64,000 bases of DNA from Cognaticolwellia beringensis. Lineage in GTDB: Bacteria > Pseudomonadota > Gammaproteobacteria > Enterobacterales > Alteromonadaceae. A program made the translations under genes and the position numbers. The notes under the pieces were generated by a model. That model saw only the letters and a program-made list of their open reading frames with translations. It was not told where the DNA came from and made no database searches. Position 1 is the stretch's first letter; each line of letters opens with the position of its first letter. This document shows, in pieces, positions 18,716 to 27,864 of this stretch. Where the stretch lies: positions 2,914,001 to 2,978,000 of the forward strand of contig NZ_CP020465.1 of NCBI RefSeq assembly GCF_002076895.1. The letters run 5' to 3'.

Positions 18716-20008
18716 TTAATCCATCAGATATACATGATTTCTACCATGTGATTTAGCTTTATATAAAGCACTGTCAGAGCGGGAATAGAGATCTTGAAAA
18801 CAACTGTCGCTGGCTTTTATTACTGATACGCCAAGACTTATTTTTATGGGTAATTTAATATTGTTGTTAATTAATATTGGGTTTGTATCTAATAATTCAC
18901 GTAATCTTTCCGCCGCTTGAAGGCTTTTAGACTGAGAGATGTTTGGTAGTAATATTGAAAACTCTTCCCCGCCAATACGGGCAAAAATATCTTCGGCTCT
19001 TATCGTTGGCGCAATTAATTGTGCAATTTTTATTAACACTTGATCACCAATAGGGTGACCATATTGATCATTAACAGCCTTGAAATGGTCTACATCTAAA
19101 GAGATAACAGCCATTGGCTGTTGGTGCCTTTTCGCTCGTTTGAATTCACGATTGGCATTTTCAAAAAAATAACGACGATTATAAATAGCGGTGAGTTCAT
19201 CTGTATTAGCAAGTTGTTCAAATTTTTCTTTTAGTTGATATAGCTCAGTTACATCAGTAGAAAAGGCGACCATCGTTTGTAAATCGCCATTCAATTGAAA
19301 AGGCACTTTTGTGCTGAGATAATGATGAACCTTTTTGTCGGCATCTTCCAATGTTTCATTCATTACCATTTTTTCATTTTTTTCAAAAACGATTTTGTCA
19401 CTTTTCCAAAAGTGTTCGGCATATTTTGGTGGAACCACGTCGTGATCGAATTTGCCAATAATTTCTTCTGCAGGAAGACCAATAAGCTCTGCAACACGGC
19501 TATTAACATAGCGATAGCGGCGCTCGGCATCTTTCATATAAATGTAGGCATCAACATTATTTAAAACGACGTCGAGTAAATGCTTTTGATTCAGATTATC
19601 TGTTTCTAGTGCTTTTTGCGCAGTAATATCGGTTGATATTCCAGAAAGGCCAATAACTTCGCCAATATCGTTGAATATAGGGTTTTTAATAACTTTATAG
19701 GTGAGGATTTTCCCCGTAGATTTAATGACATTAGTTTCTTCACTTGTTAGTGAAACCTTTTCATTGATAACCTTACGATCGTTTTCTAATAATTCATCCA
19801 GTATATCTAAATCAAAAAAATGGCTGTCGTTTTTACCTATAATATATTTCGCAGGCCGTTGAAACAAGGCTTCAACGTTGGCATTAACATAAGTATAGTT
19901 ACCCGCTAAATCTTTACTAAAAACATATGAGCCGATGTTATCGAGTACACTAGACATTACTGATATTTGTTGCAATAACGACTCTGTATTATTAATTTTA
20001 TTTGTCAT
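18716..20008 (-). CDS. PAS-PAS-GGDEF diguanylate cyclase
   Basis: 430 residues, soluble. Two PAS domains lie at about 12-130 and 135-260; both begin with similar stretches (GSYVFSKDLAGNYTYVNANV; VDAYIYMKDAERRYRYVNSR), suggesting internal duplication. The GGDEF domain occupies 265-430 with an intact catalytic GGEEF at 346-350 and an I-site RAED at 337-340, five residues upstream. It is therefore predicted to make cyclic-di-GMP and to be product-inhibited. The sensed signal is unknown. The PilZ gene nearby is a possible receptor. About 90 bases upstream of its start lies an inverted repeat carrying Pho-box-like heptamers. Confidence 0.9.
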   Translation of the reverse strand: MTNKINNTESLLQQISVMSSVLDNIGSYVFSKDLAGNYTYVNANVEALFQRPAKYIIGKNDSHFFDLDILDELLENDRKVINEKVSLTSEETNVIKSTGKILTYKVIKNPIFNDIGEVIGLSGISTDITAQKALETDNLNQKHLLDVVLNNVDAYIYMKDAERRYRYVNSRVAELIGLPAEEIIGKFDHDVVPPKYAEHFWKSDKIVFEKNEKMVMNETLEDADKKVHHYLSTKVPFQLNGDLQTMVAFSTDVTELYQLKEKFEQLANTDELTAIYNRRYFFENANREFKRAKRHQQPMAVISLDVDHFKAVNDQYGHPIGDQVLIKIAQLIAPTIRAEDIFARIGGEEFSILLPNISQSKSLQAAERLRELLDTNPILINNNIKLPIKISLGVSVIKASDSCFQDLYSRSDSALYKAKSHGRNHVYLMD

Positions 20009-20096
20009 TTGTGCATCCTATCACTGCTCTTTTTGAACCTAATTTCGATTTTCCATTCGACACTTGCTTTACAGGTTGCCTAAACAATCAGTGACT

Positions 20097-20133
20097 TGTC
20101 ATGAAAAAACACTTCCCCTGAAGTTTCATGACA
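20097..20133. promoter_or_regulatory. Inverted repeat with Pho-box-like heptamers
   Basis: TGTCATGAAA (20097-20106) and TTTCATGACA (20124-20133) form a perfect 10-bp inverted repeat enclosing a nested CTTC/GAAG stem. Each arm matches the first ten bases of the phoB Pho box, but the second direct heptamer of a true box is absent. No T tract follows on either strand, so it is not an obvious terminator. The rest of 20009-20420 is AT-rich with no gene seen, apart from a short tandem CAATTTATCAA repeat near 20345-20372. Confidence 0.5.
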
Positions 20134-20419
20134 GTGATTTAATATCTGCTTTATGAAATTAAATTGCAAATAAAATTTACTGTGAGGCAGCTAAGCATAA
20201 CTTAAGCTACAACTTCTGAGCTTTACAATATATTGATTGAAATGTAATAACTTAAAATTTTAGTATGTAGAGTTGAAGTATTAAACATGTCAATTCAACC
20301 GATAAACAATTTTTTAGTGTTGTATTAATTAAAATTTATAAAGCACAATTTATCAAGTGCAATTTATCAAGCGTCTTGTTGAATTCGATGTTTGTACCGT
20401 CGATATTCACTAGCTTGCT

Positions 20420-20620
20420 TTAATCGAGAGAGCTTAGCCGATCGTTATATATTGTATTTTCCCAAGATAATAAGTTCACTACCACCTTTGCCGCTGATGA
20501 AGTGACGACAAACTCCCCATGACAATTGATGAGCCATTGAGCTAGCTGAAAAGGAATATTATTCCTTGCTTCATCAGTTATAAAAAGTGTTAACTGAGCG
20601 ATATGATGAGCAACCTGCAT
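20420..20620 (-). CDS. Small hypothetical ORF, possibly part of a frameshifted gene
   Basis: 66 codons starting MQVAHHIAQLTLFITDE and ending NDRLSSLD. A second minus-strand ORF at 20574-20678 (34 codons, MEQAALFLAQIGLVSVMLL) overlaps its 5' end in another frame and follows the CBS gene by 27 bases. Joined by a single-base shift near 20615, the two would give one protein of about 85-90 residues. This may be a genuine small gene cut by a frameshift or simply chance. No family was recognised and no good ribosome binding site is seen. Confidence 0.3.
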   Translation of the reverse strand: MQVAHHIAQLTLFITDEARNNIPFQLAQWLINCHGEFVVTSSAAKVVVNLLSWENTIYNDRLSSLD

Positions 20621-20705
20621 TTAAAAGCATTACTGAAACGAGTCCTATCTGGGCAAGAAATAAAGCGGCTTGCTCCATGTTATTTGTAACTCTTAGGCTT
20701 ATTAA

Positions 20706-21200
20706 TTACTTGTTGTCGATATCATCATGGTTGTCAGTATTGATAACTTTTTGGCTGTCGCTATGCGTTGTTAAGTTGTCATTAGTTTTTCGGCGATATT
20801 GCACCGCTATGACCTTGATGATATCGCGCCAAGTAATAATACCAACAGCTTGTTGATTTTCATTAACGACAGGAAGGCAAGATATTTTATGGTCATGAAA
20901 TAGCAGTATCGCATCAGTTAAGCTTACTTCTTCTGTTGCGGTGATCAGATCCCGAGCCATGATCAAATGCACTTTTTTATTCAGTATAAAACTATCTTGT
21001 GGCGTTTCATTTCGAGTACCCACTGTGGGGCTTAAGTTTTGCCATAAATCACGGTCGGTAATAACCCCTGCTAACGTCGACTTATTATTGATTAATATGT
21101 GATGCATATTATGCTGTTCAAACAGCTTTTTAGCATTCGCTAAAGTATCATCCATATCTAAGGTTATTAATTTACGCTGCATCATTTGACTAATTTTCAT
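20706..21200 (-). CDS. CBS-pair domain protein
   Basis: 164 residues containing two CBS motifs in tandem: residues about 1-60 (MQRKLITLDMDDTLANAKKLF ... AGVITDRDLWQNL) and 78-132 (MARDLITATEEVSLTDAILLF ... VGIITWRDIIKVIAV). CBS pairs bind adenine nucleotides and often regulate transporters or enzymes. No fused catalytic domain is present. The gene is divergent from pstC across a 206-bp gap carrying a Pho box, so the two could be co-regulated, but the box is oriented toward pstC. The C-terminal 30 residues are polar and low-complexity (TNDNLTTHSDSQKVINTDN). Confidence 0.85.
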   Translation of the reverse strand: MKISQMMQRKLITLDMDDTLANAKKLFEQHNMHHILINNKSTLAGVITDRDLWQNLSPTVGTRNETPQDSFILNKKVHLIMARDLITATEEVSLTDAILLFHDHKISCLPVVNENQQAVGIITWRDIIKVIAVQYRRKTNDNLTTHSDSQKVINTDNHDDIDNK

Positions 21201-21330
21201 GCCTTTACCTTTTTAAAAGTGCGCTGTTGTTTAAATAGTCTTAATCAATAAATCATACCATAACCAAGAATCAGCAGATTGCTACTTACTGTTTGCAAAA
21301 GTTTGAGTGATGACTTTGGCTAATTTGTGC

Positions 21331-21364
21331 TTGTCACAAAACTGTCATGTTAGTGCCTTATAAT
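21331..21364 (+). promoter_or_regulatory. Pho box and promoter of pstCAB-phoU
   Basis: TTGTCAC-AAAA-CTGTCAT (21331-21348) is a near-consensus Pho box. Exactly ten bases later comes a perfect -10 TATAAT (21359-21364). The predicted start point is about 35 bases before the GTG of pstC. Confidence 0.92.
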
Positions 21365-21406
21365 CGCTGCAGTTATAAAAATTATCATAGTTAAAGGTAT
21401 TTTTAA

Positions 21407-23647
21407 GTGGCCATTGCTTCTAAATCAGCAAATTATCGCAAGGTAAAAAATTCATTAGCAAAATGGATTATTACCTTAGGCGGTATCAGTGTTTTATTTA
21501 CTTTAGTATTAATATTCATGTATTTACTCTACGTGATAAAACCTATTTTTGAATCTGCAAAAGTTGAACATATCGCACAATTTGTGATTGACGAAGAATA
21601 TAAGGTGTTAGCAACAGGGGTTGATGAATTAAAAGAAGTTGCTTATAGCATTACAGAGCAGGGCAATATTAACTTTTATCAATTAGTTGATGGCGGTGGT
21701 TATAAAGCTGGAGATAAAATACTTTCCAAGCAACTAACTGCTGACGGCGAAACTATTAAGCAGCTAGTTAATATCGGTCAAGACCAGAAACTACTGCTTG
21801 ATAGTGCTGGTAACGTACAGCTTGTTGTCCCCAGCTTTTCTGCTAATTTTGACAGTGGTGAAAGAGTCATAATTCCAAGTCTTCGTTACCCATTAGGTAA
21901 AGGGTATTTACCACTCGATGAAAGTAACGTCGCACTAACCAAACTTTCGTTTGCTATGAATGATGAAAAGGCAATTTTCGTTGGTTTTACTGATGATAAT
22001 CGCTTGATAAAAACAACCCTTCTAGCCGAAGACGATTTTAGTTATGACATTGCCTATGACGCGCAATATGAAGAAATTGACTACGCGGCGAAACAAATTA
22101 ACGATATATTAGTTTCGCCCGATTTAGCCATGGTGTTTGTTCGCCAAGGAGATCAAGTCGCCGTGTTTTCATTAGATGACGATGAAGTAGAGCTAAAAGC
22201 GACCATTATTCCGCAACTTGCACAAAACAAATCAACACCAAATCATATTACCGCCATGGCGTTACTTTCTGGTGGTAGTTCGATTCTATTGGGTGACGAC
22301 AAGGGCTCTGTAAGTCAGTGGTTTGAAGTGGCAACAGAGCAAGGGCGTGAGTTTAAAGAAATACGCCGTTTTAATGTCAGTGACCATGAACCTGTAGTCG
22401 CCATATATACTGAGCAATATCGTAAAAGCTTTTATACTGAAACACCATCGGGTGAAATGGGCATGTTTTATACCACCAGTGAAGCGGATTTATGGCGTGG
22501 TAAATTACATCAAGGTAATGCTCAAGCTTTTGCCATTGCGCCTCGTGCCGATGGTTTAGTGATGTTTTCTAACAATGAATTAACGCTTTTCTCTGTTGAA
22601 AACGAACATCCGGAAGTTACGTGGCAAGCACTTTGGGAAGAGGTTTGGTATGAAGGTTACCCTGAACCTGAGTTTATTTGGCAATCAACTTCAGGCTCTG
22701 ATGATTTTGAAGCAAAATTCTCTTTAGTGCCGATTTCTTTCGGTACCATTAAAGCGGCATCTTACGCGATGATGTTTGCCGTACCTATTGCTTTAACGGC
22801 TGCAATATACACTGCTTATTTTATGACGCCAGGTATGCGCCGAAAAGTTAAGCCAACGATTGAAATGATGGAAGCGTTGCCCACCGTAATTTTAGGTTTC
22901 TTGGCTGGGCTTTGGCTGGCGCCAATTATTGAAATTTACTTACCTGCCATCTGTTTATTACTGATATTTATTCCGTCATCGGTATTTATTACCGCTTTTG
23001 CGTGGCATAAATTACCGCGAGAATACAAAACCCTTATTCCTGAAACATGGGCGCCAATTATTTTAATTCCCGCCATTTTAGTGGCAGCCTATGCGGCATT
23101 CGCGTTATCCCCAGTACTTGAATTACATTTGTTTGGCGGCGACGTTAGACAGTTTATTACCAATGATTTAGGTATTGATTTTGATCAACGAAATGCCTTA
23201 GTTGTTGGTATCGCGATGGGTTTTGCGGTTATTCCAACCATTTTCTCTATGGCAGAAGATGCAATCTTTAGTGTGCCTAAGCATTTAACCAGTGGTTCAT
23301 TGGCCTTAGGCGCTACGCAATGGCAAACATTAATTAAAGTCGTATTACTGACCGCAAGTCCAGGCATATTCTCAGCCGTTATGATGGGGCTAGGGCGCGC
23401 CGTAGGAGAAACCATGATCGTGTTAATGGCCACCGGTAATACGCCAATTCTTGATTGGAGTATTTTCCAAGGCATGAGAACACTTGCAGCCAATATTGCG
23501 GTTGAAATGCCAGAGTCAGAAGTCGGTAGTTCTCATTATCGAATCTTGTTCTTGGCAGCATTTGTTTTATTTGTATTTACTTTTGTATTCAACACGCTTG
23601 CTGAGTTTATACGTCAGCGTTTACGTGAAAAATATAGCTCAATGTAA
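21407..23647 (+). CDS. pstC: Phosphate ABC transporter permease PstC, long form
   Basis: 746 residues, more than twice the roughly 320 of E. coli PstC. The start is GTG at 21407 after AAAGGTATTTTTAA. An N-terminal membrane segment (about 21-44) is followed by some 390 residues predicted to be extracytoplasmic and rich in short beta-like segments (LLSGGSSILLGDDKGSVSQW suggests a propeller-like fold, inferred). The canonical permease core begins near 440 (VPISFGTIKAASYAMMFAVP) and carries the EAA-like loop (TSGSLALGATQWQTLIKVVL). With PstA and PstB it imports phosphate and signals to PhoR. Its stop is 15 bases before pstA. Confidence 0.95.
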   Translation: MAIASKSANYRKVKNSLAKWIITLGGISVLFTLVLIFMYLLYVIKPIFESAKVEHIAQFVIDEEYKVLATGVDELKEVAYSITEQGNINFYQLVDGGGYKAGDKILSKQLTADGETIKQLVNIGQDQKLLLDSAGNVQLVVPSFSANFDSGERVIIPSLRYPLGKGYLPLDESNVALTKLSFAMNDEKAIFVGFTDDNRLIKTTLLAEDDFSYDIAYDAQYEEIDYAAKQINDILVSPDLAMVFVRQGDQVAVFSLDDDEVELKATIIPQLAQNKSTPNHITAMALLSGGSSILLGDDKGSVSQWFEVATEQGREFKEIRRFNVSDHEPVVAIYTEQYRKSFYTETPSGEMGMFYTTSEADLWRGKLHQGNAQAFAIAPRADGLVMFSNNELTLFSVENEHPEVTWQALWEEVWYEGYPEPEFIWQSTSGSDDFEAKFSLVPISFGTIKAASYAMMFAVPIALTAAIYTAYFMTPGMRRKVKPTIEMMEALPTVILGFLAGLWLAPIIEIYLPAICLLLIFIPSSVFITAFAWHKLPREYKTLIPETWAPIILIPAILVAAYAAFALSPVLELHLFGGDVRQFITNDLGIDFDQRNALVVGIAMGFAVIPTIFSMAEDAIFSVPKHLTSGSLALGATQWQTLIKVVLLTASPGIFSAVMMGLGRAVGETMIVLMATGNTPILDWSIFQGMRTLAANIAVEMPESEVGSSHYRILFLAAFVLFVFTFVFNTLAEFIRQRLREKYSSM

Positions 23648-23662
23648 GGAAGGCGAAATAGT

Positions 23663-25300
23663 ATGAATAATTGGTTTAAGTCTGGCTCGCCTTGGGTGTG
23701 GTTGTCAGCAGGCGGTGTCAGTATCAGTCTGATATCGGTTTTAGGTCTACTGTGGTTAATTGCCTCACGTGGTTTGAGTTATTTTTGGCCAGCAGATATT
23801 TATCAGTTCGATATGACTGATGAACAAGGGAAAAACTTAACGGTTATCGGTGAAATTTACGATAGAGAAAGTATACCAACATCACAGTTGGTCCATCTAA
23901 ATCTCGATATTGATAAGTCAAAGGAGACAATAGAACGTCTATTAATTAAAACCGGTAACCGCGAATTAGTCAGTTTAGACTTTCGTTGGATTTTAGTACC
24001 ACAAATTAATAAAACCTCATTACCTGAAGAACTTGTGGTGATTGAACGCCGCACCAATGGTAATTTCTATGGTTATATCGAAGAAATAATCCTCGATGGT
24101 AATGCTGTTGGTCAAGATAAAATGGCTGAACTGATCAAGCGAGTAAGTAACTTTCAAGCTGAAATGGAAGCATTACAAAAGTCTGATATTGGCGCTATAA
24201 ATTATCAAATTGAACGCACACGATTAAAAGAGCGCAAGCATATACTTGATGACACGCTTACTACTGAGTTACAACAAGTATTTAGAGATAAAGTAGCGGG
24301 TTTAAAGGCTGAATATCAAGTGCTTGAAAAACAGCTAATGGCTTTACGTGAGAACATATCTCGTGACCAAATAGTTATGCGCGCTATGGATGGACAGAAG
24401 GTTACTATCAATTTTGAAGATGTACTACACGTTACTTTTAATAATAAACTTAGTGTGTTTGACAAACTACAATTGTTTTTCAGCCAAATAGCAGCCTTTG
24501 TAAGTGATGACCCGCGTGAAGCAAACACCGAAGGCGGCGTATTTCCGGCGATATTCGGGACGGTACTCATGGTGTTGTTGATGACGGTTATTGTTTCGCC
24601 ACTGGGTGTAGTTGCTGCTATTTATTTACATGAATATGCAGGGAATAATGCCCTGACAAAACTATTACGTATCGCAGTAATTAACCTTGCTGGTGTGCCA
24701 TCTATTGTTTATGGCGTCTTTGGTTTAGGATTCTTTGTTTACATGGTAGGCGGTAGCTTAGATCAATTATTCTATGCTGAAACCTTGCCGAGCCCAACGT
24801 TTGGTACACCAGGGGTAATGTGGTCAGCCCTTACCTTGGCTATTTTAACTTTGCCTGTGGTTATCGTGTCTACAGAAGAAGGGTTATCGCGTATCCCTTC
24901 TGCTATGCGACATGGAAGCTTGGCGTTAGGTGCCACTAAAGCTGAAACGTTATGGCGTATTATTCTCCCCATTGCCAGTCCGGCAATTATGACCGGCATA
25001 ATTTTAGCCATAGCACGTGCAGCGGGTGAAGTTGCGCCATTGATGTTAGTTGGTGTGGTGAAAATGGCACCGAATTTACCCCTTGATGGTAACTTCCCGT
25101 TTTTGCATTTAGACCGTAAATTTATGCACTTAGGCTTTCATATCTACGATGTAGGCTTTCAAAGCCCGAATGTTGAAGCGGCAAGACCTTTGGTTTACGC
25201 CACGGCTTTATTATTAGTGACTATTATTGTTGCTTTGAATATGACGGCAGTATCGATTCGTAATCGTCTACGAGAAAAGTATCGTATGTTAGAGCATTAA
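23663..25300 (+). CDS. pstA: Phosphate ABC transporter permease PstA, long form
   Basis: 545 residues, against about 296 in E. coli. A first membrane segment (about 13-36) is followed by a roughly 230-residue insertion containing a coiled coil (about 155-230, QIERTRLKERKHILDD). The permease core begins near 285 (FPAIFGTVLMVLLMTVIVSP) and includes the cytoplasmic coupling loop (RHGSLALGATKAETLWRIIL). The insertion resembles the N-terminal extension seen in many marine and alphaproteobacterial PstA proteins. AAGGAAGGCG lies nine bases before the start. It is the second gene of the pstCAB-phoU operon. Confidence 0.95.
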   Translation: MNNWFKSGSPWVWLSAGGVSISLISVLGLLWLIASRGLSYFWPADIYQFDMTDEQGKNLTVIGEIYDRESIPTSQLVHLNLDIDKSKETIERLLIKTGNRELVSLDFRWILVPQINKTSLPEELVVIERRTNGNFYGYIEEIILDGNAVGQDKMAELIKRVSNFQAEMEALQKSDIGAINYQIERTRLKERKHILDDTLTTELQQVFRDKVAGLKAEYQVLEKQLMALRENISRDQIVMRAMDGQKVTINFEDVLHVTFNNKLSVFDKLQLFFSQIAAFVSDDPREANTEGGVFPAIFGTVLMVLLMTVIVSPLGVVAAIYLHEYAGNNALTKLLRIAVINLAGVPSIVYGVFGLGFFVYMVGGSLDQLFYAETLPSPTFGTPGVMWSALTLAILTLPVVIVSTEEGLSRIPSAMRHGSLALGATKAETLWRIILPIASPAIMTGIILAIARAAGEVAPLMLVGVVKMAPNLPLDGNFPFLHLDRKFMHLGFHIYDVGFQSPNVEAARPLVYATALLLVTIIVALNMTAVSIRNRLREKYRMLEH

Positions 25301-25399
25301 TATGCGCTGATAAAATAAAGCGATATAAAGATGATTTAGAAAGTTAAAAATGAACGGGAAGACATTCCCCTCTATTGAATAAGATTTAAAGAGAACACT

Positions 25400-26236
25400 A
25401 TGATTTCTGTTACGCCAAAAAATTTATCAGATCCACTTTCACAACAGAGAGTTAAACTCGATCTTAATAACCTTTCGCCAGAGCAAGTAGCATTAGAAAT
25501 TAAGAACCTAGATTTATACTATGGTGACAAGCAGGCATTGCAAAACATCTCAATGTCGATCCCTAAAGGTCAAGTCACAGCGTTTATCGGGCCAAGTGGT
25601 TGTGGTAAATCGACACTGTTACGTTGTATTAACCGGATGAATGATCTGGTTGATATTTGTAAAATTACCGGACAGATAAACCTGAATGGCGAAAATATTT
25701 ATGACCGCCATACCGATGTAGCAGCATTGCGTCGTAAAGTGGGTATGGTGTTTCAACGTCCTAATCCATTTCCTAAATCTATCTATGAAAATGTTGTCTA
25801 TGGTTTACGTATTACCGGTGAAAATAATCGCCGGGTATTAGACGAAGCAGCAGAAAATGCACTGCGCAGTGCTGCGTTGTGGAATGAAGTAAAAGATAGG
25901 TTACATGAAAGTGCTTTAGGGCTTTCTGGTGGTCAGCAGCAGCGTTTAGTGATTGCCCGTGCAATAGCTATTCAGCCTGAGGTGTTACTGCTTGATGAAC
26001 CAACATCGGCACTAGATCCTATTTCAACATTAACCATTGAAGAGTTAATCAATGATTTAAAGAAACAATTTACTGTGGTTATTGTTACCCATAACATGCA
26101 ACAAGCGGCACGTGTTTCAGACCAAACGGCCTTTATGTATATGGGCGACCTTATTGAGTATAGTGACACTAATACCTTGTTCACCACACCAATGAAGAAG
26201 AAAACAGAAGATTACATTACTGGCCGTTACGGTTAA
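25400..26236 (+). CDS. pstB: Phosphate ABC transporter ATP-binding protein PstB
   Basis: 278 residues. Walker [11 protein letters not shown]-loop [16 protein letters not shown], signature [15 protein letters not shown], Walker [15 protein letters not shown] and H-loop [10 protein letters not shown] are all intact. The QRPNPFP and LYYGDKQAL stretches are diagnostic of PstB. An N-terminal extension of about 30 residues precedes the ABC core. AAAGAG lies before the ATG. It lies 99 bases after pstA and 49 before phoU, on the same strand, as the motor of the Pst complex. Confidence 0.97.
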   Translation: MISVTPKNLSDPLSQQRVKLDLNNLSPEQVALEIKNLDLYYGDKQALQNISMSIPKGQVTAFIGPSGCGKSTLLRCINRMNDLVDICKITGQINLNGENIYDRHTDVAALRRKVGMVFQRPNPFPKSIYENVVYGLRITGENNRRVLDEAAENALRSAALWNEVKDRLHESALGLSGGQQQRLVIARAIAIQPEVLLLDEPTSALDPISTLTIEELINDLKKQFTVVIVTHNMQQAARVSDQTAFMYMGDLIEYSDTNTLFTTPMKKKTEDYITGRYG

Positions 26237-26285
26237 TGCAATTAATCAGAGTAAGCTAAATTGACGATAAACAGAGGATTTTACC

Positions 26286-26978
26286 GTGGATAATTTAAAT
26301 ATTGGTCGTCATATTTCTGGCCAGTTTAACGAAGACTTAGAACGGATCATTAATCATGTGATGCATATGGGCGGCTTAGTTGAAAAACAGTTAACTGACG
26401 CACTAACATCGGTTTGTGATGCTGATGAAGAGTTAGCAAAAAAAGTGCTCAGTAACGACTATCTCATTAATAATGCAGAAGTAAGTATTGATGATGAATG
26501 TACGCGCATTATTGCTAAGCGTCAGCCAGCTGCGGGCGATTTACGTTTAGTAATGGCGATTGTAAAAACGATAACAGATCTAGAGCGCATTGGTGATGAA
26601 GCGGGTAAAATAGCTAATGTGACCTTAGAAAGTTTATCAGGTAAGCACAAAGACCTGTTATCCAACTTAGATAACTTGGGTCGTCACGTGTTAACTTTTT
26701 TACAAGCGACTTTAGATGCATTTACCCGCATGGATTCTGATGCGGCGGTGATAGTACATAAAAGTGATGATAAAATTGATCGAGAATATGAAGCGCTTAT
26801 GCGTCAACTAATGACTTATATGATGGAAGATCCACGTTCTATTCCACAAATAATGAGTGTTATATGGTCAGCACGCGCATTAGAGCGAATTGGGGATCGT
26901 TGTCAAAATATTTGTGAATATATTATTTACTTTGTTAAAGGTAAATCTGTTCGCCACACCACACCTGAAGATTTTTAA
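26286..26978 (+). CDS. phoU: Phosphate signalling protein PhoU
   Basis: 230 residues with two three-helix PhoU repeats. The start is GTG at 26286 after CAGAGGATTTTACC. The repeat signatures KTITDLERIGDEAGKIANV (about residue 97) and SARALERIGDRCQNICEYI (about residue 199) hold the metal-binding ExxxD-type residues. PhoU links Pst transport state to PhoR and keeps the regulon off in phosphate sufficiency. It closes the pst operon; no clear terminator was seen in the 196 bases before the DUF47 gene. Confidence 0.96.
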   Translation: MDNLNIGRHISGQFNEDLERIINHVMHMGGLVEKQLTDALTSVCDADEELAKKVLSNDYLINNAEVSIDDECTRIIAKRQPAAGDLRLVMAIVKTITDLERIGDEAGKIANVTLESLSGKHKDLLSNLDNLGRHVLTFLQATLDAFTRMDSDAAVIVHKSDDKIDREYEALMRQLMTYMMEDPRSIPQIMSVIWSARALERIGDRCQNICEYIIYFVKGKSVRHTTPEDF

Positions 26979-27174
26979 TCATTATCTTGAAACTTAATAC
27001 TTTACTAAATTAGCTTTACTCAGTTAATAAGGTATATACTTTTAAGTGAACTGATAATAACTAATCATTCTATAAACAGCCGTTATCTTGTTATAAAGCC
27101 TTTGAATTAATTTTCAAATGCTTTAATATCCGCGGCGAATAAAAACAAAGAGCATAAGCTCCTGGAAATTAATT

Positions 27175-27855
27175 ATGGCCAGAAACTCAATCATTGGCAT
27201 ATTTGCAAAGTCGCCAATTAAACCTTTAGAAAAACACATTCGAATAGTACATAAATGTTGTAGTCAACTTGTACCTTTCTTCGCAGCAGTTACTGAAGAA
27301 GATTGGAGTGCCGCAGGAAAAATGCGTACTAAAATCTCTAAATTAGAACGTGATGCTGATGACCTAAAACGTCAAATTCGTTTAGAACTTCCGGGTGGTT
27401 TATTTATGCCGGTTGATCGCGCTGATTTATTAGAGTTATTATCTCAACAAGACAAAATTGCCAATCGCGCAAAAGATATTGCAGGTCGTATCTTTGGCCG
27501 CAAATTAACAATTCCCACCGAACTGCAAGAACAGTTCATCGCTTATGTAGCACGAAGTATCGATGCTGCTGAAAAAGCCGCCGATGCAATTAATGAATTG
27601 GATGACTTACTAGAAACTGGATTTCGTGGTCGTGAAGTTGAATTGGTTACTAAAATGATCAGTCAACTTGACGAAATTGAAGATGAAACTGATGGTATGC
27701 AAGTTAAACTACGTAAAGATCTATTAAATATTGAAAAAGACTTAAATTGCGTAGATGTAATGTTTTTATATCAGATCATCGATTGGATTGGCGACTTAGC
27801 TGATCTTGCCGAGCGTGTTGGTGCACGTTTAGAAATTCTTTTAGCTAGAAAATAA
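27175..27855 (+). CDS. DUF47/PhoU-like protein, Pit accessory
   Basis: 226 residues of the all-helical DUF47 family (TIGR00153 type), distantly related to PhoU. Typical stretches are IFAKSPIKPLEKHIRIVHKC, LPGGLFMPVDRADLLELLSQ and QIIDWIGDLADLAERVGARL. Genes of this family very often precede a pit-type transporter and are thought to modulate it. Here the pit gene starts nine bases after the stop, so the two form an operon. No Pho box was found upstream, so this unit is probably not PhoB-activated, unlike the pst genes. Confidence 0.92.
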   Translation: MARNSIIGIFAKSPIKPLEKHIRIVHKCCSQLVPFFAAVTEEDWSAAGKMRTKISKLERDADDLKRQIRLELPGGLFMPVDRADLLELLSQQDKIANRAKDIAGRIFGRKLTIPTELQEQFIAYVARSIDAAEKAADAINELDDLLETGFRGREVELVTKMISQLDEIEDETDGMQVKLRKDLLNIEKDLNCVDVMFLYQIIDWIGDLADLAERVGARLEILLARK

Positions 27856-27864
27856 GGCTTACTC

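Noticed and set aside
27055..27174. Possible Pho box before the DUF47-pit operon
   Set aside because: No pair of TGTCA-type heptamers with 11-bp spacing is present in the gap.
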